Counted from the first letter of the stretch, positions 1 to 15,393 are shown. The stretch is DNA of 64,000 nt from Pseudorasbora parva (GCF_024679245.1 NC_090188.1:32533624-32597623); one strand, 5' to 3'. The notes: generated by a model from the letters alone, not told the origin. Numbers and translations: made by a program.

Positions 1-191
1 ATCACACAGAAGGAGTTTTTTTGAAAAAGTAAAAATGCAGAATGTTTCCTGTGATGGGTATAGGGGCAGGGGCAGTGTAAGGGGATAGGATGTACAGTTT
101 GTACAGTATGAAATCCATTACGCCTATGGAATGTCCCCATAAAACATGAAAACACGACATGTGCGTGCGTGTGTGTGTGTGTGTGTGTGTG
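1..191 (-). repeat. Dispersed repeat ending in a TG tract (copy 1)
   Basis: The reverse complement matches the segment at 31845-31985: both contain a phrase for 'catagGCGTAATGG', a run of CCCCTA blocks and a 'CATTCTGCATTTTTACTTT' stretch. It ends in a (TG)n tract at about 161-191. I do not recognise a named family. The same repeat borders the long CA microsatellite near 32.1 kb, so it seems to carry the microsatellite with it. It is cut by the window edge. Confidence 0.7.
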
Positions 192-325
192 GAAAAATAC
201 TATTTTGTTGGAAAGGTATGCTGCTTAAAGCTGCATTTATTTGATAAAATAATAATAAACTTGATGAAAAAGTAATATTGTTGAATATTATTAAAATTTA
301 AAATAACCATTTCTATTTGAATATA

Positions 326-1188
326 CAGTGGGTATGGAAAGTATTCAGACCACCTTAAATGTTTCACTCTTTGTTATATTACAGCCATTTACTAAAATCA
401 TGTAAGTTTTTTTTATTTATTTATTTTTCATTAATGTACACACAGCACCCCATATTGACAGAGAAACCCAGAATTGTTGACATTTTTGCAGATTTATTAC
501 AAAAGAAAAACTGAAATATCACATGGTCCTAAGTATTCAGACCCTTTGCTCAGTATTTAGTAGAAGCACCCTTGTGATCTTTTTGGGAAAGATGGCCAGA
601 TCTGAGCTCTTCAGGCAGTTCCTTTGACCTCATGATTCTCATTTGCGCTAACATGCACTGTGAGCTGTAATGTTTTACTAGAGGTTGAACGACTTCCGTT
701 TTTTTAAAGTCAACATTTATGTGATGAAAGTCGAGTTAGTTGTCGACTAATCACGGATGATGTCATTAATGAACAAATAAGCCTGAGCCTTGAGCTGAGA
801 CTCAAACACAGATTTTCTTGTGCCCAGGACAGCTATGGCATATGATACAGCACTGCCCGTAAGGTTATTGGTCCTACAGTACAGCTTTTGTATCAGTTCT
901 TTTTTCTTATGGTCGTTATATTTCTCACAGATTTCTGCTTGTTCTGAATAAGATACAGATAAAGTAGCACAATAAAGATTACATATGAATGCATTCGTGA
1001 GTGATTGCGTGTGAATTCATTCTACCTGACTCTACTAATAGTGAAGCTGTGAGTTTTAGTTATCAAGAAATATATGCTAGAACTTTTCAGTTTCTAAGCT
1101 ATTTTGTTGATAAAACACAGAACAGTGTTGGCAATACATTTCTGTGCTAATGAATGGTTTTGTGTGAGGCGCGCTATATATGAGGCGT

Positions 1189-1265
<77 letters not shown>

Positions 1266-1320
1266 TGTGTATGTGATATTTCGTTTTTTCTTTTTTAATA
1301 AATCTGCAAAAATATCAACA
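326..1320. mobile_element. Tc1/mariner-like remnant, interior lost
   Basis: The left part (326-about 660) begins CAGTGGGTATGGAAAGTATT and has the wording of the terminal region of fish Tc1-like elements (stretch about 'CAGCACCCCATATTGACAG', 'AGTATTCAGACC' twice). About 480-530 is repeated in inverted orientation at 1268-1320, as expected for the opposite terminal repeat. No transposase reading frame survives. The sequence between about 680 and 1190 does not look like Tc1 and may be a later insertion. Family placement is from memory of the Tc1 terminal sequence; the inverted match is seen directly. Confidence 0.6.
1192..1263. repeat. (TA)n microsatellite
   Basis: Uninterrupted TA dinucleotides, about 36 copies. 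A run of T follows at about 1322-1343. The short reading frames in both are repeat artefacts. Confidence 0.95.
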
Positions 1321-1344
1321 ACTTTTTTTTTTTTTTTTTTTTTG

Positions 1345-3011
<1,667 letters not shown>

Positions 3012-3780
3012 TACCGTAATTCCTCAAATAAAGACCGGGGCCTTTATTTACCTGAACTGCCGATGGGAACCGGCTTTTATTTGAAGCAGGCTTTTATTAG
3101 GGGCAGGCCTGTATTTTAAATTCCATCTGTTTAAAATATAACTGCTTTAAGTAAACCGTTTTCAATTAAACGTGATCAATCCAGCAGACAAATCTCATTG
3201 ATTTATTTAAGAAATATTTGCAAAAATATCACCATACAACAACATAATACGCATTTTTTGTAAATCCGCGCGCAGCTCCGCATCCCCCAGTTTGCACAGT
3301 AGGTGCTTATATTTACTAAATGAGCCTACAAAAGCAGAAATAAGCCATTTTAAATAAAGATCCATGTTTAATCAAATAAATAAATAAATCACGACACTAA
3401 AGGTTAATGAAATTAGGATATATTTAAAAGATCGTTAATTTAGTGCATATTTTGTTGTCATGTCACAAGTAGGCTAATAATATCAAGCCAAGGTTTACTG
3501 GGTTTTACACGATTCTTTTGTAGTGTGGTTTTTGGTGAAATGTACTAAAATAAATATCAACACCTGTGTACGTTAGCCCACTTCTTCTCGATGCTTTTTC
3601 CTGTTGGTTTATAGAACAATTACTCCGAGTCGCCCTCTGTCGTTTCAAAGAATAGCACAAGGCCGAGCGCGTCAAGTATAAACGCCTCGTCCGTTTGGGG
3701 AGGAGCGCGTGCAGTCAGCGGAGTCAGCGCAGACTTATGTCACCTTAAGACATAAAAGAGACGAGAGGCTAATATTAGGT

Positions 3781-3895
3781 GCGTCTTAATCAGCTCCCTA
3801 GTTTAGTAGTCAGGGCACTGATCAGGACATACCAGTACTGGACTGACTTCCTGATCAGTGCCCTGACTACTGAACTAGGGAGCTGATTAAGACGC
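3781..3895. mobile_element. Palindromic MITE (copy 1)
   Basis: An almost perfect palindrome: the left arm runs GCGTCTTAATCAGCTCCCTAG and the right arm is its reverse complement, with a short loop around 3830-3850. The same element recurs at 22616-22737, where a TAA direct repeat flanks it, which fits the PIF/Harbinger superfamily. Here the flanks are eroded. Confidence 0.85.
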
Positions 3896-4089
3896 GCGCA
3901 TTGTGAAGATCGAAATTTGTAGCCTGCCTGACACAGCATTTTCACAAACGTCGCATCGGGGCACGTGGCATCAGGATGGTTTCGCTCCATCGTGATGTCG
4001 GTCAGCCGTCACGGCTCACCCCTATTGAACATTACGATGAACTTGAATGTACATTAAATAAACGGCATTTAGGAGATTATCTACACCAT

Positions 4090-4439
4090 CCGTCTTTCGG
4101 ATGAGACGTTAAACCGAGGTCCCGACTCTCTGTGGTCGTTAAAATCCCAGGATGTCCTTCGATAAAGAGTAGGGGTGTAATTTGCCTACTGGCCTCTGTC
4201 CATCATGGCCTCCTAATAATCCCCATATCCTGATTGGCTTCATCACTCGGTCTCCTCTCCACCAATCAGCTGGTGTGCGGTCAGCGTTCTGGCGCAATAT
4301 GGCTGCCATCGCATCATCAAGGTGGATGCTGAACAATGGTGGTAGTTGAAGAGGTTCCCCCTTCTATATGTAAAGCGCTTTGAGTGCCTAGAAAAGCACT
4401 ATATAAATGTAATGAATTATTATTATTATTATTATTATT
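4090..4439 (+). mobile_element. SINE3-type 5S-derived SINE, 3' part only
   Basis: It matches, in opposite orientation, the 3' two thirds of the SINE at 20020-20550: shared are a 'GAGACGTTAAACCGAGGTCCCGACTCTC'-like block, 'GGCCTCCTAATAATCCCCAT', 'CACCAATCAGCTGGTG' and the tail 'AAAGCACTATATAAATGTAA' followed by (ATT)n. The 5S-like head is missing, so this is a 5'-truncated copy, as is usual for LINE-mobilised SINEs. Confidence 0.85.
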
Positions 4440-4556
4440 TTCCCTCTGCCTTTATTTGAGACCGGCCTTTATTTGTTTGTTCTGACCACGCCCCCGGCCA
4501 CTATCAGAGCCCCGGCGTTTAATCGACTACAGGCTTTTATTTGAGGAAATACAGTA

Positions 4557-5019
4557 TACATGTCACGGTGTGTTTTGATTTGGTTAGTGTTTCATGTTCT
4601 TATTTTGTCATGTTGCTGTCCTGTTTCCTGGTTTTGTCATGTGATCCTGCCATGAGCTCCATTGTCATGTATTCCCGTTAGTCTTTTGTATCATGTTGTC
4701 ATTGGTTCATTTAGTCATGTGGGTATTCAGTTCTGTTTTGCCAGGGCAGGTCAAGTCTTGTTTTAAGTTTTGGATTTTGAATAAACTGCCATTGGGTACT
4801 GCACACTTGCCTGCAGTGGACTTCTGTTACAGTATGACAGCTGCACATACTCTTCAAAACATTAGAGTCATCCGCACTGAGGAGTCCTGCCCACATAAAG
4901 ATGATAATTCCGCAAATAACTGCAATTGCAGGTTTCAAACAGAGATGGCACAACTTACGGAGAGAAGTTAAGTCAAGTTAACTAACAAGTGTTATTTAGA
5001 ATGTCTTGGTTACTGATGT
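4557..5019. other. Probable dispersed repeat, no gene
   Basis: Contains many 'GTCATGTG/TTTTGTCATG' phrases of the kind seen at the 3' ends of fish retroelements, but no frame, LTR or tail that lets me name it. The overlapping short frames on both strands are not coding by any evidence here. Confidence 0.35.
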
Positions 5020-5024
5020 AACCC

Positions 5025-5148
5025 GTATTCCCATTCATCTAGTCATGTTCAACATTATGTCAATACTGATGTATTGGCATCTCACATGGGAGCCGCAATA
5101 CATCAGTATTGACTTATTGTCGAACATGATTGATTGAATGGGAACAAT
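5025..5148. repeat. Palindromic repeat, possibly a DIRS-type end
   Basis: Left arm 'CAATACTGATGTATTG' and 'CCCATTCAT..AGTCATGTTC' is repeated in reverse complement at 5096-5145, about 53 bp per arm around a short loop. The start 'GGTTACTGATGTAACCCG' recalls the outer end of the intact DIRS element (GGTTACGACTGTAACCTCGG). That kinship is an inference; the palindrome itself is seen. Confidence 0.55.
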
Positions 5149-5149
5149 A

Positions 5150-5725
5150 GTAGGGTTTTACAATGTGTCAAAGATATGTAGATTTGAAAGGTCGATTGAA
5201 ATTATTTAAAGGTGAACTATAACTATAACTATAAATTCCATTGAAATGCTTATTTGGATATTTCTGTGAGCATCCGTTGAGCAGAAAACCTAGCACTGTA
5301 ATCAAAGCGTGTCTGTCCTGAAGCAACCTAACGTTCATTAAGCTACCAAAGTTACAAACGTCTAGAGTCGACAGATGTCAGAATCCACTGCGGAGGGAGG
5401 AATAGGATTTTCTGTGTCTGGCTGCACTTTTCACAAAGACTTACTAATTATCTGTTTTCTTGATAGAAATAACAGTTAATACAGAAGACGTTAGGCCTTG
5501 ATTTGACCCTTTCAACATATAATTTCATGATTACTGTAAAAAAATTAAAATAAATTTTGCTGCCACTGATTGCTTGATCCCTAGCCTTGTATTTCAATCA
5601 GCATTCAATGTATACATATTTGTATTGTTTTACAGATTATAGATTTCCCTGACATTGACATAATTTTCCGTGTCATAATAAAGCAGGTTCTCCCTCGAAA
5701 TTGGGTTTATACAATTATATTAGCT
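5150..5725. other. No gene seen
   Basis: AT-rich sequence with a short CTATAA repeat near 5220. No domain, RNA gene or clear transposon end. Confidence 0.45.
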
Positions 5726-5727
5726 CT

Positions 5728-6240
5728 TTCCCCACCAGCGTTTTTGACCATTTTCACAAAAATGTAATAGCCCATAGAATATGGAATTTATCAAAAGAAA
5801 GAGCTGACCGTCAAAACAAAAACAAAACAATGTTTTATTTTAGCTTCATGCATTCCTTTTTTTATCAACACTTGCATATGGATAAGTTTCCTAAAAAGCA
5901 ACATTTTGAACAAAAAAGCTGAGAAAATCACGTTTTTGTGAAAGGCTGTAACCAGATAAGATTCAGAGTGATGATCAAACACCGATGGAGTAGATTGAGT
6001 CCATCAACACCCCTAATGCTTGCACAGTCATGTAGCTCATCCTAGATCCACATTTCATTCAGTAACATAAGGCAGTTTTGATGTATATGCTGTTGTATGT
6101 TGATGATCATGTTATTTTTCATATGCATCTGCTTACATATGATCACTTGTTTTACTGCGTCTTCCTCGCGTGTGTTTTGATCAGGAGATTCAGTACTCAT
6201 TCAGAAGATGTGTAGCGCCCCCTCAGCATCTGACAGTGAA
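5728..6240 (+). repeat. Dispersed repeat family, uninterrupted copy
   Basis: Shares order and wording with 12600-12861 plus 13732 onward: 'CTCTTTCC..CCAGCGTTTTT', 'TTTATCAACACTT', 'GGCAGTTTTGAT(G/T)TATATGCTGTT', 'TGTTGATGAT', 'GCTTACATAT..ACTTGTTTT'. Here the stretch 'GCTTACATATGATCACTTG' is continuous; in the other copy a hAT element sits exactly at this point. It is thus a natural empty site for 12862-13723. Confidence 0.7.
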
Positions 6241-6589
6241 AACACGGAAACTGAAAATTCTGTTTTTGGCAAGGAAGTGTTTTTTGGCAAGGAAGGTTAC
6301 TATATTGCATATATTAAAACAAACGAAATGTTTCTTTCACTTGATAAACAGTTAATTAATAATACAATTAATACATAAGTAATACACTTAATAAAGACTG
6401 TTGGGAATACATGTAGTGCAAGTGCAATTACAAGTGCAATTACTATGCTAGTACACATGCTAACTAATACAGACATTATTTGTTATTATTATGTAGTTCA
6501 AACAGCATTTATTATAACATGATTTTGCAGGAATTGTAAGCAGGCTCTATGGAGGCACTTTTATTTAGTTGCACAACTGTTATGTCTTT

Positions 6590-6728
6590 GTCTAACTATT
6601 ACCAGACCAAGCTCAATCTTTTAAGATTGAACATCGTTCTGGGGAGTCTGCTCTGTTCTACTGCACAAGAAGCATGATCAACGGGCATAGTTCAAATGAA
6701 TGTACGCAATTGGTCAGTCTTTCAACCA
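6590..6728 (+). repeat. Dispersed repeat, left part (split by a hAT insertion)
   Basis: 'ACCAGACCAAGCTCAAT' and the following 'AAGATTGAACAT..TCTGGGGAGTCTGCT' recur at 62390-62450. The repeat stops at TTCAACCA (6721-6728), the left target duplication, and resumes after it at 8231. Confidence 0.8.
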
Positions 6729-8230
6729 GAGGTGGGAGTATGTCACACATGTGCAAGGCACAATCAATTCTCAAGTCTTAACCTTCAAGTCTCAAGTCCA
6801 AGTCATTTGTTGTGACAATCAAGTCAAGTCAAGTCAATGCTCTATGTCAAGCAATTCAAGTCAAATCATTGTTTGAGTCAAGCAATTCACTGGCATGTCA
6901 TAAAAATGTTAGATGATTTAACTGAATTTATATATTAAAATTAGCTACAACTATAGTAGTTATGGACTATGAGAGTTTTATTTGCAACCAAATATGCAAT
7001 ATATATTAAAACTACATAATCTCAAATGGAAATGTGGCCAATGTATTGTTAGATAAATTATATTTGTATTATTTGAATGTCCTCTCTCCTATTAGTCCTG
7101 TACAGCCTGACCAGGTGATGATAAATATTATAATTAATAAACTTAATGAACTCAGATTGTGTTATACAATAGACAAAATGCAGCTAATATTACTCCTTTA
7201 AATCATGTTTTACTAAAATGTTTTACATGTGTGCAGTGTTGGCTGGATTTCAGCATTTTTATTTATATAATATCTGTCAATGGGAGAGTATAGCAATTCT
7301 TTTTTGTTACATAATTTGTCAAAAATCAGCTCCAATGCAGAACACACACAGAAATGGTTGAGTAACTTTAACCCAGCCGTCTAATCACAAACACAACACT
7401 GACCAACCGCCACATTTTGCTTCTACAATGTCAACAGTTTACAACAAGCATAAAAACTGAGCGAAATTATTGAAAATAAGACCCAGGGCAAATACTTTAA
7501 ATTGTGTGTCATCATTTTTATATAGAAACAATAAAACTGTGAACTGAGATACTATAGTAACACTTCCGCGGATATTCCTTTATCTCACACACATGCATGC
7601 ACGCAGGCACGCACGCACGCACGCACACACACACAGCGCTGTCGAAAGTTGAAACACTCACAGTAGGCGTCTTCTGCAAAACTGGTTAATTATTCAACAA
7701 GAGAAATATGCAGTTATCCATCATTGTACAACACAAGTCGGATACCACATTTCAACTTAAAGTGTTTGACAGTTTTGTAGTGAAGAGTTTTATTTTTTAT
7801 TTTGTGCAATTTTTAACTCATTGCTGAAAATGATGGATACAGCGCGACCCGGAACCGCCTAATCTGGCAACACTGAGTGCGAGTATGAGGCGAACACATA
7901 GGGTGTGCAGTGTGATCCGTTAGTAACTAATTACCATGGAAACTTTGCGTAGGCAGTGCCCTCCATGTTCATTCATCACTGTCTCCGTTAGCGCGCTCTG
8001 CTTACATGCTGAGTCACGAGGTTAGGTTGCGGTGCGTTCAAAAACGGATATTTATATACAAAAAAAAGTAATTTAACTCAAGTCCGAGTCAAGTCTCAAG
8101 TCCTGAATATCAAGTCAAAGTCAGGTTAAGTCTTTTATTGATAATTGTCAGGCAAGTCTCAAGTCCCAAAAAGTGTGAATCGAGTCCGACTCGAGTCAAG
8201 TCATGTTGACTCGAATACCCCACCTCTGCC
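6729..8230. mobile_element. hAT-type non-autonomous element with perfect 8-bp TSD
   Basis: Ends read GAGGTGGGAGTAT and ATACCCCACCTCTGCC, inverted to one another, and TTCAACCA is repeated at 6721-6728 and 8231-8238. Both terminal regions are rich in CAAGTC/GACTTG subrepeats, on the left near 6770-6870 and on the right near 8080-8210, so the subterminal regions fold on each other. No transposase frame is present. A related copy of the flanking repeat at 62378-62600 lacks the insertion, which confirms both the borders and the 8-bp duplication. Eight-base duplications are the rule for hAT. Confidence 0.85.
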
Positions 8231-8440
8231 TTCAACCAATCAGACCACAAGAGGTGTGATCAACGGGCATAGTTCAAATGACTCTGTACACAATCGAATA
8301 GTCCTTCAACCAATCAGACCAACAATCTGTTGCTTCTCTATCGTCACCTGCCTAAGTCTAAGTCAGTTTTTGATTGGTCCCCACAGATTTTTAACGGAAG
8401 CAGGATAGAAAATGTACAGGTTTCCATCCTGTCTAGTCAT
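8231..8440 (+). repeat. Dispersed repeat, right part
   Basis: Continuation of 6590-6728 after the hAT insertion. It contains a tandem unit of about 78 bp ('GTGTGATCAACGGGCATAG', 'TTCAAATGACTCTGTA', 'CCTTCAACCAATCAGACCA') that also occurs twice at 62460-62600. Confidence 0.75.
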
Positions 8441-8446
8441 GTCTGG

Positions 8447-8577
8447 AAAATAAAATAAAATAAAATAAAATAAAATAAAATAAAATAAAATAAAATAAAA
8501 TAAAATAAAATAAAATAAAATAAAATAAAATAAAATAAAATAAAATAAAATAAAATAAAATAAAATAAAATAAAATA
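8447..8577. repeat. (TAAAA)n pentanucleotide repeat
   Basis: About 26 copies, essentially perfect. The Phe/Leu/Tyr-rich minus-strand frame is a repeat artefact. Confidence 0.97.
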
Positions 8578-10091
<1,514 letters not shown>

Positions 10092-10816
10092 GAACACCAT
10101 ACTAATACTGTGTTTGACCACCTTTCGCCTTCAGAACTGTCTTTATTCTACGTGACATTAGAAATGTTGGCCCATATTGATAGGATACCATCTTGCAGGT
10201 GATGGAGATTTGCGGCATGCACATCCAGGTTACGAAGCTCCAATTCCACCACATCCCAAATATTCTCTATTGGGTTGAGATCTGGTGACTGTGGGGGCCA
10301 TTTTAGTACAGTCAACTCATTGTCATGTTCAAGAAACCAATTTAAAATGATTCGAGCTTTGTGACATGGTGCATTATTCTGTTGGAATTAGCCATCAGAG
10401 GACGGGTACATGGTGATCATAAAGGGATGGACATGGTCAGAGACAATGCTCAGGTAGGCCGTGGCATTTAAACAATGGCCAATTGGCACTAAGCGGCCTA
10501 AAGTGTGCCAAGAAAACATCCCCACAACATTACACCACCACCACCAGCCTGCACAGTGGTAACAAGGCATGATGGATCCATGTTCTCATTCTGTTTATGC
10601 CAAATTCTGACTCTACCATCTGAATGTCTCAACAGAAATCGAGACTCATCAGACCAGGCAACATTTTTTCAGTCTTCAACTGTCCAATTTTGGTGAGCTC
10701 ATGCAAATTGTATCCTCTTTTTCCTATTTGTAGTGGAGATGAGTGGTACCAGGTGGGGTCTTCTGCTGTTGTAGCCTCAAGGTTGTGCGTGCTGTGGCTT
10801 CACAAATATAGGTGTC
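10092..10816 (-). pseudogene. Tc1-family transposase fossil
   Basis: The minus strand encodes the C-terminal two thirds of a Tc1-type transposase. At 10388-10570 the frame reads GMFSWHTLG..VPI and then ATAYLSIVSDHVHPFM, as in the family between the second catalytic Asp and the region before the 'DNAPCHKA' block. Further down (10250-10320) the nucleotide sequence matches the '[12 protein letters not shown]' segment. '[11 protein letters not shown]'-type sequence is visible around 10600-10640. Frames are broken by stops and indels. The N-terminal helix-turn-helix part and one terminal repeat are absent: similarity ends abruptly at about 10816, where another repeat begins. It cannot encode a working enzyme. 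Confidence 0.85.
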
Positions 10817-11800
<984 letters not shown>

Positions 11801-12599
11801 GTGGGCGAGGCTACTGAACTACACGTGTTAATTATTGCACAGGACCGTTTGCTGAGCCTGGTGTCTATAAAAGCTTTTCTTTGACTAACAAGGAAGTTTT
11901 CAGCTCTGAAACTTACAGGATATTCTTATATTACCATGACCTTTTATATATCAAAAGCTCAAGGGAAAGTTGATTCCTCAATTCAATCCCATTGCCACAA
12001 AACACATATCCCACAGAAAGCTTCCAAATTTCTTTTCTTTAAATTTTTTTTTTTTTTCAGGGAATCCCAGTGTCCTCTAATACGCCTTTCCATACCTAAT
12101 CTGCTGAGAGCCCATCTCTGAAATCTTTATGGCTGAAGCCTTTTATCGCCAACTCAGGAAATTGGAACATTTCACTGAAACAGTTATCAAGTGCTTTTGC
12201 TTTCAGAACATCCATTGCCATAAAAGGCGGCACGACCTGCAGCTCCTCTAACACCCGTTGAACAAAACATCACCCAAGATGTGCAGGGACTGCAAACGCT
12301 TCTGTAGTCAGCTAACACATCCCGTAATCAGATCAAGAGGATATCCCCGCCGCTATCAGGACACATCTAACAGATCACTGCTTCTCAGTGACTTTGAGGA
12401 TGAAATAGAAATTTATGGCCAGGCCCGAACAGGAAAAAAAAAATTGCAATGCCATGGTTCCTGCCCAAATCAGATCCTTGAAGTGAGATTAGAAAAAAAA
12501 TGTTTCTCCTAACATTTCTTTGGAGAAATAATAGAAACCAATGAGACAACAGATAAAAAACAGAGAAAAGAAACACAAATAACTTGCGCTAAGGAGTGT
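11801..12599. other. No gene seen; non-repetitive-looking stretch
   Basis: Base composition is more even than in the surroundings (about 12120-12500). The frame at 12258-12512 has no motif I recognise and no convincing splice context. It could be conserved non-coding sequence, but nothing in the window proves that. Confidence 0.35.
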
Positions 12600-12861
12600 T
12601 AACTCTTTCCATGCCAGCATTTTTTTTTTTTAAGTTGGCAGCCACACCACCGTTTTTTTAAATTATTTTCAAAAAAAATTCATGTCCCCCATAAAGTTGT
12701 ATTTTTTTTATCAACACTTTAATGTTAGTAGGTTTCATAAATAAAGCTTAATTTTGAGCACAGTCCTATACCACTTCCTCGATTAACATTAGGCAGTTTT
12801 GATTTATATGCTGTTAAATGTTGATGATTGTGTTACTTTACATATACATTTGCTTACATAT
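12600..12861 (+). repeat. Dispersed repeat, left part (split by hAT)
   Basis: Second copy of the family at 5728-6240. It ends in TTACATAT (12854-12861), the left target duplication of the hAT that follows; the repeat resumes at 13732. Confidence 0.7.
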
Positions 12862-13723
12862 TAGAGGATGGATACCCGACCCGAGCCCGACGGGTTCCGA
12901 CGGTACCCGACGGGTCGGGCCGGGTTCGGTCACGTCAGCGCGAAAAGGCATTGAACCTTTTAAATTTAAAACTGCTTATTATGCAAGTAGCCAATGGGCC
13001 TGTTTAACTTGATGCAATGGTTTGTTTTTGTGATTAAAATACATGCATTATATAACCCTAACATCCGTCTTCCTGCATGAGGAAATTTGTTTATGTCGCC
13101 GTGACAACAACTCGCAACACGTGCGTGCATATTGCCCGCGGCATCCTTGTCATTCCAGTGAGCGCAACTTCAGCGCTGCTGGCAGCAGGACAGCCTTGAA
13201 GCCATCCGCAGTTGATGCAATCCTTTTTCTACATAAAACCTCGATTAGCCTAAACTTTGATGGATAGATTATGTAAATAGATCCCATGTTGCAGTTTAGG
13301 AACCACAGTTTGAGAAAATTGGTTAGATGACTTTCATTTCAATAAGCATTTAAATTGTGTTACGTAAATGTTTTGTTCTGTTAGCTTGGGCCATTTTTAG
13401 CAGACCTTTGTTCATTTAATTTCAGTTGGCTATTTGATTGGGCTCTGTGTAACGTTTGATGCCCCGTGTGCGCGCTGATGCGCTCGTCTGTAAACATTTC
13501 AGAATGCCTTCCTTACAGTTGCTTAATAAAAGCGGGATTTCCACACAAACAAACGTGCGTGTCATTAGTATATGAGGGGAAAAAATAGATTTTAACTGTC
13601 GGGCTCGGGTCGGGCTCGGACATAAATATTTGAATGCCTGTCGGGCTCGGGTCGGGTTCGGTTACTGCTCTGTCGGACGCGGGTCGGGCTCGGACAGAAA
13701 AATGCAGCCCGATCCGCACTCTA
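12862..13723 (+). mobile_element. hAT element relic with perfect 8-bp TSD
   Basis: It starts TAGAGGATGGATACCCGACC and ends CCCGATCCGCACTCTA, which are inverted relatives (TAGAG..GGAT..CCG). TTACATAT is duplicated exactly at 12854-12861 and 13724-13731. Both subterminal regions carry reiterated 'GGGTCGGGCTCGG'-type sequence. At 862 bp it is far shorter than an autonomous hAT but still holds the end of the transposase gene (see 13110-13267). Paralogous sequence at 6120-6160 shows the site without the element. Confidence 0.88.
13110..13267 (+). pseudogene. hAT transposase C-terminal dimerisation domain, remnant
   Basis: The plus strand reads SSERNFSAAG then LKPSAVDAILFLH, the signature of the hAT C-terminal dimerisation region (SERxFSxAG...L.P..V..L.FL). 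Just upstream, 'HIARGILVIP' lies in another frame, so at least one frameshift separates the two halves. The frame runs to a stop at 13265-13267, 'KTSISLNFDG' being its end. Only this last exon-like part of the transposase is left; the catalytic DDE residues are gone. In the intact family this region mediates transposase multimerisation. Confidence 0.85.
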
Positions 13724-13731
13724 TTACATAT

Positions 13732-14461
13732 CCTATTACTTGTTTTCCCTCTTTACATGCAAACCAGTAAACTGACAATGCAAGTAAACCACGTTTACAT
13801 GACTTTATTAATAAACTGGGTTATTTTCTTGTAGCGACGTCAAAAATAATAATGTCCGTATCTGACTCTGAGTTTTTCAAATGTTAAGTCAGTTGTGATG
13901 TTAAATAAAGCTTGCACCGTGTCAGCGGGAGATTTACAGCTCATATTATCCATCATGCACTTCCAGATGTAGCGTTTTGACTGAACCTTTTCTTTCTACT
14001 TCTGCTGCATTAAAAGAGAACATCTTTACAATTTTCTGGGTCTGCGTTTGTGATATATGTCCTTATTCTATGCAAAACGCTAGCTTTCTCTGTCTGGATG
14101 CGTTTTAAATCTGCTCTAAGTTTGCGTTTTTGTCACCTATCACACATCGCACTTGAATAAGCCGACAAAAAGCTGGTTAATGCGTTTACATGCAGCGCGA
14201 AATCGGGGTAAGAGGCAAAAAAAACTACCTGTTCTGACCGGTTTATGCTTACGCCATTTATGACCTTACTCCAATAAAAGAAAACGGGTTACCGCGTTTA
14301 CATGATCATGTTCATTGTCGGGTTATTAGGCATAATCGGCTTAAGAATGTGCATGTAAATGCACCCATTGTAAATCATTGCAGTTTCAGTTTCAATTGTG
14401 CATTTAAATATGGTTGTTAATCCAGAAACTTTGCAGTGTACTTAGCAGCATGAAAACCATA
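13732..14461. other. Repeat continuation, then no gene seen
   Basis: The first part continues the dispersed repeat broken at 12861 ('CCTATTACTTGTTTT'). The rest contains phrases such as 'GCGTTTACATG' repeated at about 13790, 14180 and 14300, a pattern of many fish DNA-transposon ends, without clear borders. Confidence 0.4.
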
Positions 14462-14880
14462 TCAGGTTATGACTGTAACCATGGTTCCTTGAGAAGGGGA
14501 ACGCGACACTGCATGTGGATTGATGCTATGGTGAACACCATCAGCGTGACCAGTGTCTGAAGCCTGTGTGCCAATACAATAATTTAACTGGCCGATGACC
14601 ATGGCATCACTACAGGTCCACCAATGAGTATAAGAGTGTGCCTGCAAAGGAGATGTGCAGACAAGCCTGATGTGTCTCATTCCCCTTCTCATGGTTACAG
14701 TTGTAAACTGAGATGTTCCCTTTCAAAATGGAAATCAACACTCAACTGGATCAATGCTATGTGGAACAAATACCCACTCTGCCATGCTTAAGGATTGCCT
14801 GACTCATTGATGAAGGTGTAGCGTTGTTCCAGATGCAGTGTCTCATTCCACTTCAAAAAGGAACTAAACATGTATTCAGA
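14462..14880. mobile_element. DIRS-type terminal fossil (ITR plus internal complementary region)
   Basis: Same order as 40474-40821 of the intact element: an outer end 'GGTTATGACTGTAACCATGGTTCC', then 'GAGAAGGGGAACGCGACACTGCAT', a 'GAGTATAA' box with 'TGCCTGC', and later the inverted 'CATTCCCCTTCTCATGGTTACAG' followed by 'TGTTCCCTTTCAAAATGGAA'. In the intact copy these correspond to left ITR and internal complementary region. No coding part remains. It is diverged enough to be another DIRS subfamily. Confidence 0.7.
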
Positions 14881-15342
14881 TTTTGAATGTGAAATAAACA
14901 GAAAGCAAGAGAACAGCCCTCCCTTTATCATCACTAAGACTGTCAATCTTTAAAGTTCAAGTTCACTCAATTCTGCAGTCTTACGAAAACTTCTATTACA
15001 ATGAATAAAAAAAAATAAAAAAACTGGTTTCAAAATGTGTTAATATGGGTTCAGACTGTATAATTTTGGCCACTATTTGGACGCCTGAGACCAATTTTAA
15101 GAATCCTAAAAGATTCCTCTGGTCCTGGGTCAAAGTCTTTGATTGCTAGTTTGATATATTCCCAGACAGGCGATAACTGACCATTGCATTACATATATCT
15201 GGCAGTGTTAGAAGTCTTGAGGCACAGTTCTTTAGCGTTACATATTTTTCAACTATCATCAAATCATAAACCAAGTGCAGAACATGATGACTCAATACTA
15301 AGACAACAAACCACCACTTGCTCCACATACACATCTCAAATG

Positions 15343-15393
<51 letters not shown>

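Larger units (their letters stand above)
3012..4556. mobile_element. DNA transposon with TIRs, non-autonomous
   Basis: The left end reads TACCGTAATTCCTCAAATAAAG. The right end is its near-exact inverted copy (TTTATTTGAGGAAATACAGTA). Several internal 'TTTATTTG' and GC-rich blocks near both ends continue the inverted relation (GACCGGGGCCTTTATTT on the left, GAGACCGGCCTTTATTTG on the right). There is no transposase frame. It contains a palindromic MITE (3781-3895) and a SINE3 3' segment (4090-4439), so it is older than both. Superfamily is not decided. Confidence 0.7.
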
